From: Sphingobium sp. AP49
Lineage (GTDB): Bacteria; Pseudomonadota; Alphaproteobacteria; Sphingomonadales; Sphingomonadaceae
Direction: 5' to 3'
NCBI RefSeq assembly: GCF_000281715.2
Contig: NZ_CP124576.1
Coordinates: 3,686,001-3,750,000, forward strand
DNA length: 64,000 nt
The position numbers and the translations under genes were made by a program. The notes beneath the pieces were generated by a model that saw nothing but the letters and a program-made list of their open reading frames with translations, did not search any database and was not told the DNA's origin. This document shows, in pieces, positions 1-8,842 of this stretch (position 1 is its first letter; every line of letters starts with the position of its first letter).

Positions 1-911
1 GCGCACCACCAGACGTCACCCGGCCGATAGTCGAAGCAGAGCGCGTGGGTGAGACTGGCCCACAGCAGATAGCCGCCGCTCGAATGGACCACGCCCTTGG
101 GCTTGCCGGTGGAGCCGGAGGTGTAGAGCAGGAACAGCGGGTCTTCCGCGTTCATCACCTCGGCCGGACAATCGGGTGCGACGCCGGCCATCGCCTCGTC
201 ATACCAGCTGTCGCGGCCCGCCTGCATCGCCACCGCCCCGCCGGTCGCCCGCACCACCAGCACGCGGCGCACGCTGGTGCAATGGTCGAGCGCCAGCGCC
301 GCGTCGACATTGGCCTTGAGCGGTACGCGCTTGCCGCCGCGCCGGCCTTCGTCGGCAGTGACGACGATGCTGGAATCGCAATCGGTGATGCGACCCGCCA
401 GCGCCTCGGGCGAAAAGCCGCCGAACACGACGCTGTGGATCGCGCCAATCCGCGCACAGGCGAGCAGTGCAACCGCCGCCTCCGGGATCATCGGCATATA
501 GATGGTTATGCGGTCGCCCCGGCGCGCGCCGGCATCCTTGAGCACATTGGCGAAGCGGCAGACTTCGGCATGGAGTTCACGATAGGTCAGGCTGCGCGGG
601 GCATCCGATGGATCATCGGGTTCCCAGAGGATCGCGGTGACATCGCCCCGCTCGGCCAGATGCCGGTCGAGACAATTGGCCGACACGTTGAGCGTGCCGT
701 CGGCGAACCATTGGATACCGAAATCCGCTTCGTCGAAGCTGCTGTCCGACGCGCGGGTCGGCGGCGTGATCCAGTCCAGCCGCTGCGCCTGCTCCAGCCA
801 ATAGGCATCGCCGTGATCGAGCGAGCGGCGATAATCGGCGGCGCGGGCCGCCTGGTTCATGCGGGCATGGGCCGCCCAGTCGGCAGGTATCGGAAACAGG
901 TCTTCGGACAT
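1..911 (-). CDS. acs: acetyl-CoA synthetase (AMP-forming), C-terminus beyond window
   Basis: This enzyme activates acetate or another short-chain acid to acyl-CoA through an acyl-adenylate, in the cytoplasm. The reading frame starts MSEDLFPIPADWAAHARMNQ and 303 codons are visible. It carries the N-terminal acetyl-CoA synthetase region and the adenylate-forming P-loop YTSGSTGKPKG near its visible end, followed by the VVHSSGGYLLW context typical of Acs. It starts 11 bp after the stop of the TonB receptor gene and so probably belongs to the same transcript. With the PQQ dehydrogenase and aldehyde dehydrogenase in this locus it would complete ethanol to acetyl-CoA. A propionyl-CoA synthetase specificity cannot be excluded because the acyl-pocket region lies outside the window. 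Confidence 0.9.
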   Translation of the reverse strand, partial: MSEDLFPIPADWAAHARMNQAARAADYRRSLDHGDAYWLEQAQRLDWITPPTRASDSSFDEADFGIQWFADGTLNVSANCLDRHLAERGDVTAILWEPDDPSDAPRSLTYRELHAEVCRFANVLKDAGARRGDRITIYMPMIPEAAVALLACARIGAIHSVVFGGFSPEALAGRITDCDSSIVVTADEGRRGGKRVPLKANVDAALALDHCTSVRRVLVVRATGGAVAMQAGRDSWYDEAMAGVAPDCPAEVMNAEDPLFLLYTSGSTGKPKGVVHSSGGYLLWASLTHALCFDYRPGDVWWC

Positions 912-922
912 GATGGCTCCCT

Positions 923-2950
923 TCATTGGCCGAACCGCACGCCGATCCAGAGCGTCCTGGGTGTCCCCAGGTCGATGGATCCGCCGGCATTGCGGGTGAC
1001 GACATCCTCGTCGAACAGATTTTCAGCCCGCGCGACCAGGCTGATGCCATGGCCGATCGGCAGCCGGGCGATGGCGTCGAGCGTCAGCGCATCGGGCAGC
1101 ACATCGCTCTGCAGATCATCCTCATATTGCTTGCCCACATAGCGCAGCGTGGCCGACAGCTCCGGCCCGGCTTTCGGCGCCCAGGCCAGGGTCGCGCTGG
1201 CCGAATGGCGCGGCACCTGCGCCGGGGCGAAGCCGTCGAACGTCATGCCCGGTGCATCCACCTTGCTGGGGCTATAGGCATAGGAAGCGAGCAGCGAGAA
1301 ATCGGCCGGCAGTTGCGCGCTGGCGGTCAGTTCCACGCCCTTCGCCACGATCGCGTTCACATTCTGCCGCTTGCGGGTGACACTGTCGATGGTGACATTG
1401 GCGATCGCATCGTCGAGCCGGTTGTAGAAGAGCGTGGCGGACAGTTGCACGCCCGATGCCGGGGTCAGGTCGATGCCTCCCTCCACGCCTTTCAGCTTCT
1501 CGGGCTTCAAGGCTTCATTGGCCCGGGTGGTGATCGGAAAGACGACGAAGGGGCGATAAAGCTCGTTGAGCGTCGGCAAACGAAAGCCGCTATAGGCCGC
1601 CCCGCGCAGCGCCACCGCATCGCTGACATGGTAGAGCGCGCCTGCCCGGCCTGAGAACTCCCAGTCGGAGCGATTGGCGTAGGTGCTGTCCTGCGTCACC
1701 ACGCCGACCGCACTGACCGCCTTGTAGAAGCCGTTGCGGATCGACCAGCGATCGGCCCGCACCCCGCCGGTCAGGACAAGATTCCCAATCGTCCAGTCAT
1801 CCTCGGCAAAGGCGCCGGTCGTGATCTGGTCGCCGCCGGCATGGCGGCGCGATGTCAGCGGGTTGCTGGCGAGATTGGCGTTATAGGCATCCTCAAACAT
1901 GTCGCCGGTGGCAAAGCGGGTGTCGACGCCGATGCGCAGCACATGGTCTTCGCCGACCGGCGGGCGCAGCTCGATCTTGCCGCCGATCCCGGTCGAGGGG
2001 GTGTTGCGCTGGTCGAGCGACTTGCGGAAGCTGGTGGAGGAGATGACGATGTTGGAGAAGTTGCGCGCCTGGAGATAGGCGAGCGCATCGACCTGCCAGC
2101 GACCGCGCGCAATATAGCGGATGCTGGCATCCTGGCCCTGGCTCATGCTGTCGGCGCCGGCAAAGCGCAGGGTGCGGTTGTCCTGGAACAGGGTGCCGCG
2201 AAACTGGATTTCCGAGGTCGCATCGATCGGCGCGACCGCGCGCAGATTGGTCGACCAGCTGTCATAGGCGGCGGGCACGGTGGCGGCGACGCGCTGGTCC
2301 CTGGGCGTGGTCTGGAAGCCGTCGCCCCGGTCCCAGCGGCCCGACAGCGACACATAACCACTGCCCAGGTCGGGCGCGATGCTGGCGGACAATTCGGTCG
2401 CGTCCTTGCTGCCATAGAAGGCGCTGGCGCCGAAGACCGGCATCTGCTCGCGGGTGGCGCTGGCCAGCTCGATCGTGCCGGCGACCGCGCCCGCGCCAAA
2501 GGCGCCACTCCCCCCGCCGCGCGTCACTCGCACCAGCGCCAGCCGGTCGGGCACCAAAGCCGAGAAAGGAATATAGCCGAAGAAGGGATCGGCGACCGGC
2601 ACACCATCAAGCAGCACCAGGGTCCGGCTCGACGCATTGCCACCCAGTGCGCGCAGCGTGGCGCCCTGGTTCGAGGGATTGGACGCGCGGCTGTCGGACC
2701 GGCGGAACTGCTGGAAGCCCGCGACATCGGCCAGCACGCTCTCGATCCGCCCCGACGCCGCATCCCCCAGCCGATCCCGGTCGATCACCACCGAGCCATA
2801 GGCCGGCGTACCCGGCGGCAAGGACAGGCCGCTGCCCGTTACGATGATCGACGCGGCGGCCATCGCCTCGCCTGCGTCATCGGGTGTTTCCGCCTGCGCC
2901 GCGATGGGCGCCATAGCCATGCCGAGCGCGAGCCATTTTGTTCTGCGCAT
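923..2950 (-). CDS. TonB-dependent outer-membrane receptor
   Basis: A 675-residue outer-membrane receptor with an N-terminal signal peptide ending near AQAE. The plug domain follows (VLLDGVPVADPF and the GGGSGAFGAGAVAGTIEL region at about residues 110-165). A long beta-barrel ends in the aromatic C-terminal segment LWIGVRFGQ. It sits between a porin and acetyl-CoA synthetase in a run of genes devoted to PQQ-dependent alcohol oxidation. Its cargo may therefore be PQQ, a lanthanide chelate or the growth substrate. That assignment is inference from neighbours; nothing in the sequence fixes the ligand. Confidence 0.88.
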   Translation of the reverse strand: MRRTKWLALGMAMAPIAAQAETPDDAGEAMAAASIIVTGSGLSLPPGTPAYGSVVIDRDRLGDAASGRIESVLADVAGFQQFRRSDSRASNPSNQGATLRALGGNASSRTLVLLDGVPVADPFFGYIPFSALVPDRLALVRVTRGGGSGAFGAGAVAGTIELASATREQMPVFGASAFYGSKDATELSASIAPDLGSGYVSLSGRWDRGDGFQTTPRDQRVAATVPAAYDSWSTNLRAVAPIDATSEIQFRGTLFQDNRTLRFAGADSMSQGQDASIRYIARGRWQVDALAYLQARNFSNIVISSTSFRKSLDQRNTPSTGIGGKIELRPPVGEDHVLRIGVDTRFATGDMFEDAYNANLASNPLTSRRHAGGDQITTGAFAEDDWTIGNLVLTGGVRADRWSIRNGFYKAVSAVGVVTQDSTYANRSDWEFSGRAGALYHVSDAVALRGAAYSGFRLPTLNELYRPFVVFPITTRANEALKPEKLKGVEGGIDLTPASGVQLSATLFYNRLDDAIANVTIDSVTRKRQNVNAIVAKGVELTASAQLPADFSLLASYAYSPSKVDAPGMTFDGFAPAQVPRHSASATLAWAPKAGPELSATLRYVGKQYEDDLQSDVLPDALTLDAIARLPIGHGISLVARAENLFDEDVVTRNAGGSIDLGTPRTLWIGVRFGQ

Positions 2951-2979
2951 ATATCCTCCCCTGCCGCCCCGTCATGCGA

Positions 2980-3012
2980 AGGGGCGGCATCCCTCGATAG
3001 GATGCCGCCCCT
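2980..3012 (-). terminator. perfect 13-bp hairpin between porin and TonB receptor
   Basis: Arms at 2980-2992 and 3000-3012 are exact reverse complements around a 7-nt loop. The hairpin lies downstream of the porin stop and upstream of the receptor start on the minus strand. No T-run follows, so it may act as an attenuator or an RNA-stabilising stem rather than a full intrinsic terminator. Confidence 0.55.
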
Positions 3013-3053
3013 TGCCGGAACATTGGCCTTTGGGCCGATGGCCCTTCTCCCGT

Positions 3054-4433
3054 TCAGAAGAAGAGGATGGCGCCGGCTGCGATCGTGTCGCCCTGCGCCT
3101 CATTGCCATTATGCGCCTTGGACGTGCTGTGGATATATTCGCCGATCAGCGTCACCCAGCTGGTCAGGCCATAACGGCCCTGCCCGACCCAGCTGCTATT
3201 CTTGCGGATCAGCGTCGGGTTGGCGAGCGCATCAGCGGCATTGGCATAATGGAGATTGCTCTCGCCATAGCTGCCACCGACCGAGAATTTGCCGAAGGTC
3301 GCCAGCCCCTGAAGATAGAAGCCGTCGCTGTCACGCTTGTTGCCCACAGCATCCGTATCGAACAGGTTGAGCGCCGTCGTGCCCAGGCCCGAGCCATTAT
3401 AATAATAGCCGGTGAGGACGATCGGGCCGTAGCCGATCTTGGCGCCGGTATCGAAGCCGCTGCCGGTATAGGAAATGCCATCGACGCGATTATGCCGCTG
3501 GGTGATACCCGACAGCCAGGCGCGGGCCGAAAAATCCCCGAACTTGCCGTCATAGACGATCTTGCCCTGGAAGCCGGGCGACTTGTTGCTTTCGCCCGGT
3601 CCGGTCAGCGATTCGAGCGGCTGGAACACGCCGACCGAGACCTGGAAGCCAGACAGGCTGGGCGAGGTGTACGTGATCTGCGGCTGGAAGTCGGTGTAGA
3701 TATAGCCGATGCCGATGCGGCCGAGCGAAGTGTTGGACGGCGCGACATTGCCGCCGCTCGATCCGACCGACAGCAAAGTGATGTCGTTCAATATGCCTTC
3801 CGAGCCGAACAGGCCGATGTCGCGACCCAGCTTGAACTCGCCCAGCCCCGATCGGCCGATGGTCATATAGGTCTGGCGGAAATCGATGCCGGCGGTCTGT
3901 AGCGCCACCGGCCGGCCACCGGCATTGGCGCCGCCGCCAACCGAATAATCGGCACTGTTGATGCCGGGATACATGCCGAAATGGGCGCCGACGTCCCAGC
4001 CGCCCTGGTTGGTGGTGACGTCGAACTTCAGATAGCCGGGCAACAGGCCGTTGCGGATCGCCGAGCTATTGCCGCCAACCGGCACCACGCCGCCGACGAC
4101 ATCCGTGTTCGGCCCGGCCGCCTGGCCATTTTCATGGGTATAGAAACCGTTGACCGAGCCGGACATCTTGACCGTGACGTCGCCGACCTCAAACCCGACG
4201 CCGCTGTCGGCGACGCGTACCACGGGCTTGCCATCCGACGCGGCGGGCGCGGCGGCAGCGGCCGGCGCCGCGGCATCCTCCTTTGCCAGCTGGGCATATT
4301 CCTCGTCGGTGAGGATCCCCTTTTCATGCAGCCTTTTCAGCAGTTCGCTCGTCGTCCCGGCATTGGCCGGCGTTGCCCCTGCGACGAACAGCAACGCCAT
4401 GGCGGCGCTGCCGAGGAATAGTCCCCGTGCCAT
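3054..4433 (-). CDS. outer-membrane porin with N-terminal periplasmic segment
   Basis: A 459-residue porin that probably lets small substrates through the outer membrane. It has a signal peptide ending at ANAG. A short helical stretch follows (LLKRLHEKGILTDEEYAQL), as is common in porins of alphaproteobacteria, then an Ala/Pro linker, and beta-strand-rich sequence to the C-terminal aromatic residues GAILFF. It lies between the beta-propeller and the TonB receptor in one direction. A GTCCAATT element sits 70 nt upstream of its start (4499-4518), shared with the alcohol and aldehyde dehydrogenase genes, so it is probably co-regulated with alcohol oxidation. Confidence 0.85.
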   Translation of the reverse strand: MARGLFLGSAAMALLFVAGATPANAGTTSELLKRLHEKGILTDEEYAQLAKEDAAAPAAAAAPAASDGKPVVRVADSGVGFEVGDVTVKMSGSVNGFYTHENGQAAGPNTDVVGGVVPVGGNSSAIRNGLLPGYLKFDVTTNQGGWDVGAHFGMYPGINSADYSVGGGANAGGRPVALQTAGIDFRQTYMTIGRSGLGEFKLGRDIGLFGSEGILNDITLLSVGSSGGNVAPSNTSLGRIGIGYIYTDFQPQITYTSPSLSGFQVSVGVFQPLESLTGPGESNKSPGFQGKIVYDGKFGDFSARAWLSGITQRHNRVDGISYTGSGFDTGAKIGYGPIVLTGYYYNGSGLGTTALNLFDTDAVGNKRDSDGFYLQGLATFGKFSVGGSYGESNLHYANAADALANPTLIRKNSSWVGQGRYGLTSWVTLIGEYIHSTSKAHNGNEAQGDTIAAGAILFF

Positions 4434-4498
4434 CTCATCCTCCCTCTTGTGCGCCGGTCGTGCCGGCTGTCGGGAAGAGTGGGCGGCGGCGATGGCGG

Positions 4499-4518
4499 CC
4501 GAAATTGGACTTTGGTTC
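4499..4518 (-). promoter_or_regulatory. GTCCAATT promoter element, porin copy
   Basis: On the minus strand the sequence reads CCAAAGTCCAATTTCGG; the core occupies 4503-4510. Its inner edge is 70 nt from the porin start codon. It matches copies before the PQQ alcohol dehydrogenase and the aldehyde dehydrogenase genes. It is a candidate site for the LuxR-type response regulator of this locus; that is inference. Confidence 0.5.
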
Positions 4519-4553
4519 TCATCCCCTTGTCGCCGGCCGGGCTATACTTTGGG

Positions 4554-5516
4554 TCAGGGGGCGACGACGATGCCCCACGGCCCGGCGCCGACCGCCACCG
4601 TGCCGACGACCTTGCCGGCGGCCAGGTCGATCACCGAGACATTGTCCGAAAGGCCATTGGCGGCATAGGCCCGCGCGCCATCCGGGCTGACTGCGACATG
4701 CCAGACCCGCTTGCCGACCGGCACATAGGCGCGGACCTTGCGGGTCGCGACATCGACCAGCGCGACATGATTGGCGCGGCCCAGCGCCACCACGGCGGTC
4801 TTGCCGTCCGGCGTGAACCGGATGCCGCAGGGCAATAGCTGATAATCCTGCACGCCGGGGATAGCGAAATGCAGCGTCTCGACGATCCTGCGCGTAGCCG
4901 GATCGGCGATCTGCACCGTCCCGCCCATCTCCGCCGCGATCCACAGTTCTTTGCCGTCGGCGGTGAATTCGACATGGCGCGGGCGCTGATCGGTTTCGGT
5001 CGCATCGACCATCGTCTTGGTCGACAGGTCGATCCAGTTGACGACGCCGTCATCCTCCGAAGTCACCACCACCCATTTGCCGTCCGGGCTTTGCGCCACA
5101 CCCTCGGGCTCCTTGCCAACATCGACCTGAAAGGCGACCTTGCGGCTGTCGATGTCGATCGCGGTCAGCGCGGCATTATCCTCATTGGCGACGAACAAGG
5201 TCCGGCCATCGCGCGAGAGGAAAAATTGCTCGGGATCCTGGCCCGATGGCAGGTCGGCGACGACCTTGCCGGTCGCGCGGTCGATCATCTGCACCGCATG
5301 GTCGTTGCTGGCACAGAGCAATATATATTTGCCGTCCTTCGTCACGGTAATGCCGCGCGGCCGTCCGCCCACCGGCCAGGTCGCGACCGTCTGCATCGTG
5401 GCGGCATCGATCACGCTGATGCTGTTGCCGCGCTCGTTGGAGACATAGAGCGTCTCGGCCCGAACGGACGGGATCGCCACCATAAGCGCAAGCCCTGCCA
5501 CCACATGCTTCATCAT
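4554..5516 (-). CDS. YVTN-type beta-propeller protein associated with PQQ-dependent catabolism
   Basis: A 320-residue secreted protein with a signal peptide ending at VRAE. It consists of tandem blades of the YVTN kind (LYVSNERGNSISVIDAATM, then repeats with SPDGKWVVVTSEDDG, TADGKELWIAAE, TPDGKTAVVALG and SPDGARAYAANG). This matches the family of beta-propellers found beside PQQ-dependent alcohol dehydrogenases. A role in the periplasm as partner or scaffold is likely, but its biochemistry is not established. It is divergent from the cytochrome c gene with a 165 bp shared promoter region. The start could also be the second Met, 3 bases later. Confidence 0.88.
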   Translation of the reverse strand: MMKHVVAGLALMVAIPSVRAETLYVSNERGNSISVIDAATMQTVATWPVGGRPRGITVTKDGKYILLCASNDHAVQMIDRATGKVVADLPSGQDPEQFFLSRDGRTLFVANEDNAALTAIDIDSRKVAFQVDVGKEPEGVAQSPDGKWVVVTSEDDGVVNWIDLSTKTMVDATETDQRPRHVEFTADGKELWIAAEMGGTVQIADPATRRIVETLHFAIPGVQDYQLLPCGIRFTPDGKTAVVALGRANHVALVDVATRKVRAYVPVGKRVWHVAVSPDGARAYAANGLSDNVSVIDLAAGKVVGTVAVGAGPWGIVVAP

Positions 5517-5681
5517 GCCCGCATCCTCTCATCCTTTTGGCCTGATAGCGGATTAGCCCCCGGCCCGTCCCGGCGGGATTGTACCAATGGCCAATGGGGG
5601 CCGGTCCCACCCTTCCCTACAGTCGGCAGCGACAGGGAAGGCAAGCGGCAACACAGGCCGCAGCACAGACGAGGATTTGGG
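5517..5681. promoter_or_regulatory. divergent promoter region, beta-propeller / cytochrome c
   Basis: A 165 bp gap between divergent starts. It contains ATTGTACCAATGGCCAATGG at 5578-5597. Read on the minus strand this gives GTACAATC, a degenerate match to the GTCCAATT core about 61 nt from the beta-propeller start. No confident -35/-10 pair was identified. Confidence 0.4.
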
Positions 5682-6110
5682 ATGAGGAACTTCGGACGGA
5701 TCGCATTGTTCGGCGCGGCCTGCCTGGCGGGCGGATCGATCACATCGGCCCTGATGGCGCATGGCAACGTCACGCCGCAGGCGGTCGACACGTCGGCCCT
5801 GCCGGAAATCGGCGCCGACTGGCTGCAGCATAATCCCTATCGCGGCAATGCGACGGCGGCGAAGATCGGCGAATCCGCCTATGGTCAGAATTGCGCCCGC
5901 TGCCACGGTCTGGACGCGGAGAGCGGCGGCATCGCGCCGGACCTGCGCTATCTGGAGGTCGGCGATACCGGCGACGAATGGTATATCCAGCGCTTCCAGC
6001 ATGGCTCCAGCCATGACGGCAAGGTCTATATGCCGCCGATGGGCGAGGTTCTGGGACAGAAGGCCGGATGGGCGATCCGCGCCTGGCTCGAAACCAAGCA
6101 TCAGGAGTGA
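5682..6110 (+). CDS. PedF-like c-type cytochrome
   Basis: A 142-residue secreted monohaem cytochrome c. It has an N-terminal signal segment (FGRIALFGAACLAGGSITSA), one CARCH haem motif (YGQNCARCHGLDAESGG) and a candidate Met ligand in the YMPPMG segment. Cytochromes of this type accept electrons from PQQ alcohol dehydrogenases in the periplasm. It is the first gene of the plus-strand run, with the binding-protein gene 5 bp after its stop and the dehydrogenase after that. I chose the ATG at 5682 because it opens directly into the signal peptide; the open frame extends much further upstream without any domain. Confidence 0.9.
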   Translation: MRNFGRIALFGAACLAGGSITSALMAHGNVTPQAVDTSALPEIGADWLQHNPYRGNATAAKIGESAYGQNCARCHGLDAESGGIAPDLRYLEVGDTGDEWYIQRFQHGSSHDGKVYMPPMGEVLGQKAGWAIRAWLETKHQE

Positions 6111-6115
6111 TCGTA

Positions 6116-6979
6116 ATGGATCGCCGCGCCTTTCTGAGCAGCGTGGCGGCTGCCGCGTTAGTGGGATATGTTTCGCGTGGGCAGGTGGCAAGGGCCGCCC
6201 CGCTCGGCAAGGTCAGGGACCTGGGTGTCCTTCGGGTCGCAGTCTACAAGGACAACCGCCCCTGGTCCTGGCGCAAGGACGGCAAGCTGATCGGGATCGA
6301 CGTCGACCTGGCCCAGGCGCTGGCCAAGGGCTTGGGCGTGCGCGCCGACATTGCCGAACTGGTCGCGGACGAAAGCGCCGACGACGACCTGCGCAACGGG
6401 GTGTGGAAGGGCGGCCTTCTGGGCTTCCAGCCGGCCGACATCATGCTGCACGTGCCGTTCGACCGCAGCTTTGCCGCGCGCAACGATCAGGTCGCGATCA
6501 TCGCGCCCTATTATCGCGAAAGCTTTCAGTTCGCGGCAGTGAAGGGCGAGATCGACGTCAATGCGCCGCCGATCCAATATCGCGGCAAGCGGCTGGCGGT
6601 CGAGATCGATTCCATTCCCGATTTCTATCTGATCGGCACATTCGGCGGCATATTGGCCAGGGATGTCGTCCATTTTCCGGGCGGGACGGAAGCCGTCACC
6701 GCGCTGACCGACGGCCGGGCCGATGGCGTACTCGCCAGCCGGGCGCAGATCGAGGCGGTGCTGCACGACAGCGGCGCCACCAACATCGTCCGCCGCACCA
6801 GCCCCCTGCCCGCCTTTACCTCAGCCGGGTGGGATATCGGCATGGCGGTGAAGGAGAATAGCCGGAACCTGGGCGATGCGGTCGAGACCATCCTGGCCGA
6901 CATGACGCAATCGGGCGCGCTCAAGGCGATCTTCGAGCGCCATGGCGTCGCCTATGCGCCGGCCGTCGCGGCGGGCTGA
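6116..6979 (+). CDS. periplasmic family 3 solute-binding protein, XoxJ/MxaJ-like
   Basis: A 287-residue periplasmic binding-protein fold with a twin-arginine-like leader ([17 protein letters not shown]). The typical family 3 start follows ([36 protein letters not shown]). In methylotrophs and other PQQ-ADH users a protein of this fold (XoxJ/MxaJ) is encoded between the cytochrome and the dehydrogenase and is thought to activate or assist the dehydrogenase. Here the order is cytochrome, binding protein, dehydrogenase, which supports that role rather than amino-acid transport. No ABC permease is nearby. The ATG at 6116 is 5 bp after the cytochrome stop. Confidence 0.82.
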   Translation: MDRRAFLSSVAAAALVGYVSRGQVARAAPLGKVRDLGVLRVAVYKDNRPWSWRKDGKLIGIDVDLAQALAKGLGVRADIAELVADESADDDLRNGVWKGGLLGFQPADIMLHVPFDRSFAARNDQVAIIAPYYRESFQFAAVKGEIDVNAPPIQYRGKRLAVEIDSIPDFYLIGTFGGILARDVVHFPGGTEAVTALTDGRADGVLASRAQIEAVLHDSGATNIVRRTSPLPAFTSAGWDIGMAVKENSRNLGDAVETILADMTQSGALKAIFERHGVAYAPAVAAG

Positions 6980-6990
6980 CCGGGCGACCC

Positions 6991-7008
6991 AAGGTCCAAT
7001 TGGCACGG
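6991..7008 (+). promoter_or_regulatory. GTCCAATT promoter element, alcohol dehydrogenase copy
   Basis: AAGGTCCAATTGGCACGG, with the core at 6994-7001, lies 74 nt upstream of the chosen start at 7075 (68 nt from the ATG at 7069). The centre CCAATTGG is palindromic. The same core occurs before the porin and the aldehyde dehydrogenase genes at nearly the same distance. Confidence 0.55.
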
Positions 7009-7074
7009 CCGCCGCGCACCATAATGTGCTGCATCGACGGCGTTGATCACGCCGGAAAACAAGGGAGGATGACT

Positions 7075-8829
7075 ATGACGGGACGTTTCACGCGTTCGTT
7101 CCTGGGGGTGGCAGCGATCGCGCTGGTCGCCGGCGCCGCGCCGCTGCTGGCGGCCGATCCCGCCAGCGGGCCAACCGATGCCGACCTGATGAACGATGCC
7201 GCATCGACTGGCGACGTGCTGACCTATGGCATGGGGCCGCAGGCGCAGCGCTTCAGCACGCTCAACCAGATCAACACCAACACCGTCAGCAAGCTGGTGC
7301 CCGCTTTCGCCTCGTCGCTGGGTGGCGAGAAGCAGCGCGGCCAGGAGTCCCAGCCGCTAGTCTATGACGGCACCATCTATGTCACCGGTTCCTATTCGCG
7401 GCTCTATGCCTTCGACTCCCGCACCGGCGAGGAGAAATGGGAATATAATGCCCGCCTGCCCGACGACATCATGCCCTGCTGCGACGTCGTCAATCGCGGT
7501 GCGGCGATCCATGGCGACAAGATCATCTTCGCCACGCTCGATGCGCGACTGGTGGCGCTCAATCGCCATACCGGCAAGGTCGTGTGGAACAAGCAGATCG
7601 CGGATTACAAGGCCGGCTACAGCGCGACCGCTGCGCCGCTGATCGTCAAGGGTATGGTCATCACCGGCAATTCGGGCGGCGAGTTCGGCATCGTCGGCGC
7701 GGTCGAGGCGCGCGACGTGGATACCGGCGAGCTGATCTGGCACCGCCCGGTGATCGAAGGCAATATGGGCACCTTGCGCGGCAAGGATAATGGCATCACC
7801 GGCAAGCTCAATGCGACCTGGCAGGGCGATCTCTACAAGACCGGCGGCGGCGCGACCTGGCTGGGTGGCACCTATGATCCGGAAACCAACCTTCTCTATT
7901 TCGGCACCGGCAACCCGGCCCCCTGGAACAGCCATCTGCGGCCCGGCGACAATCTCTACACCGCGTCGACGCTGGCGATCGATCCCGAAACCGGCGTAAT
8001 CAAATGGCATTACCAGACCACCCCGCACGACGGCTGGGATTTCGACGGGGTCAACGAGTTCATCCCGTTCGACGCGACGATCAACGGCAAGCCGATGAAG
8101 CTGGGCGCCAAGGCGGATCGCAATGGCTATTTCTTCGTGCTCGACCGGACCAACGGCAAGTTCGTCAGCGCCAACCGCTTCGTCATGCAGACCACCTGGG
8201 CCAGCGGCTATGACAAGAATGGCAAGCCGATCGTGATCCCGGCCGGTCGCCCCGGCGCGCCGAGCGCGACCGAGAAGGGCAGCACCGTCTTCTCCTCGCC
8301 CAGTTTCTTGGGGGGAAAGAACTGGATGCCGATGGCCTATAGCAAGGACACCGGCCTGTTCTACATCCCGTCCAACGACTGGGGCATGGACATCTGGAAC
8401 GAGCCGATCGCCTACAAGAAGGGCGCCGCCTATCTGGGCGCGGGCTTCACCATCAAGCCGATCGCCGAGGATCATATCGGCGCGCTGCGGGCGATGGACC
8501 CCAAGACCGGCAAGATCGTGTGGGAATATAAGAACAAGGCGCCGCTATGGGGCGGCGTGCTGTCGACCGCCGGCAATCTGGTCTTCACCGGCACGCCCGA
8601 AGGCTATCTGAAGGCCTTCGACGCCAAGACCGGCAAGGAGCTGTGGAAGTTCCAGACTGGGTCGGGCGTGGTCGGATCGCCAGTCACCTGGGAGCAGGAT
8701 GGCGAGCAATATGTCGCCGTCATGTCCGGCTGGGGCGGCGCGGTGCCGCTGTGGGGTGGCGAAGTGGCCAAGTCCTTCAAGGACATCAATCAGGGCGGTT
8801 CGCTCTGGGTGTTCAAGCTGGCCAAATAA
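7075..8829 (+). CDS. PQQ-dependent alcohol dehydrogenase, lanthanide type (PedH/ExaF-like)
   Basis: A periplasmic quinoprotein that oxidises ethanol or related alcohols to aldehydes. The 584-residue precursor has a signal peptide ending at LLAA. It carries the adjacent-cysteine pair in [11 protein letters not shown] (residues 135-136) and repeated beta-propeller blades ending in the W motifs. The active-site segment [12 protein letters not shown] contains the catalytic Asp322 and a second Asp324 two residues later; that second Asp is the known mark of lanthanide-dependent XoxF/PedH enzymes, while calcium enzymes have Ala or Ser. Similarity is closer to PedH/ExaF ethanol dehydrogenases than to XoxF, judged by the [10 protein letters not shown] block. 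GGAGG at 7064-7068 favours the ATG at 7075. Confidence 0.93.
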   Translation: MTGRFTRSFLGVAAIALVAGAAPLLAADPASGPTDADLMNDAASTGDVLTYGMGPQAQRFSTLNQINTNTVSKLVPAFASSLGGEKQRGQESQPLVYDGTIYVTGSYSRLYAFDSRTGEEKWEYNARLPDDIMPCCDVVNRGAAIHGDKIIFATLDARLVALNRHTGKVVWNKQIADYKAGYSATAAPLIVKGMVITGNSGGEFGIVGAVEARDVDTGELIWHRPVIEGNMGTLRGKDNGITGKLNATWQGDLYKTGGGATWLGGTYDPETNLLYFGTGNPAPWNSHLRPGDNLYTASTLAIDPETGVIKWHYQTTPHDGWDFDGVNEFIPFDATINGKPMKLGAKADRNGYFFVLDRTNGKFVSANRFVMQTTWASGYDKNGKPIVIPAGRPGAPSATEKGSTVFSSPSFLGGKNWMPMAYSKDTGLFYIPSNDWGMDIWNEPIAYKKGAAYLGAGFTIKPIAEDHIGALRAMDPKTGKIVWEYKNKAPLWGGVLSTAGNLVFTGTPEGYLKAFDAKTGKELWKFQTGSGVVGSPVTWEQDGEQYVAVMSGWGGAVPLWGGEVAKSFKDINQGGSLWVFKLAK

Positions 8830-8842
8830 GGAGGCGAGGACG

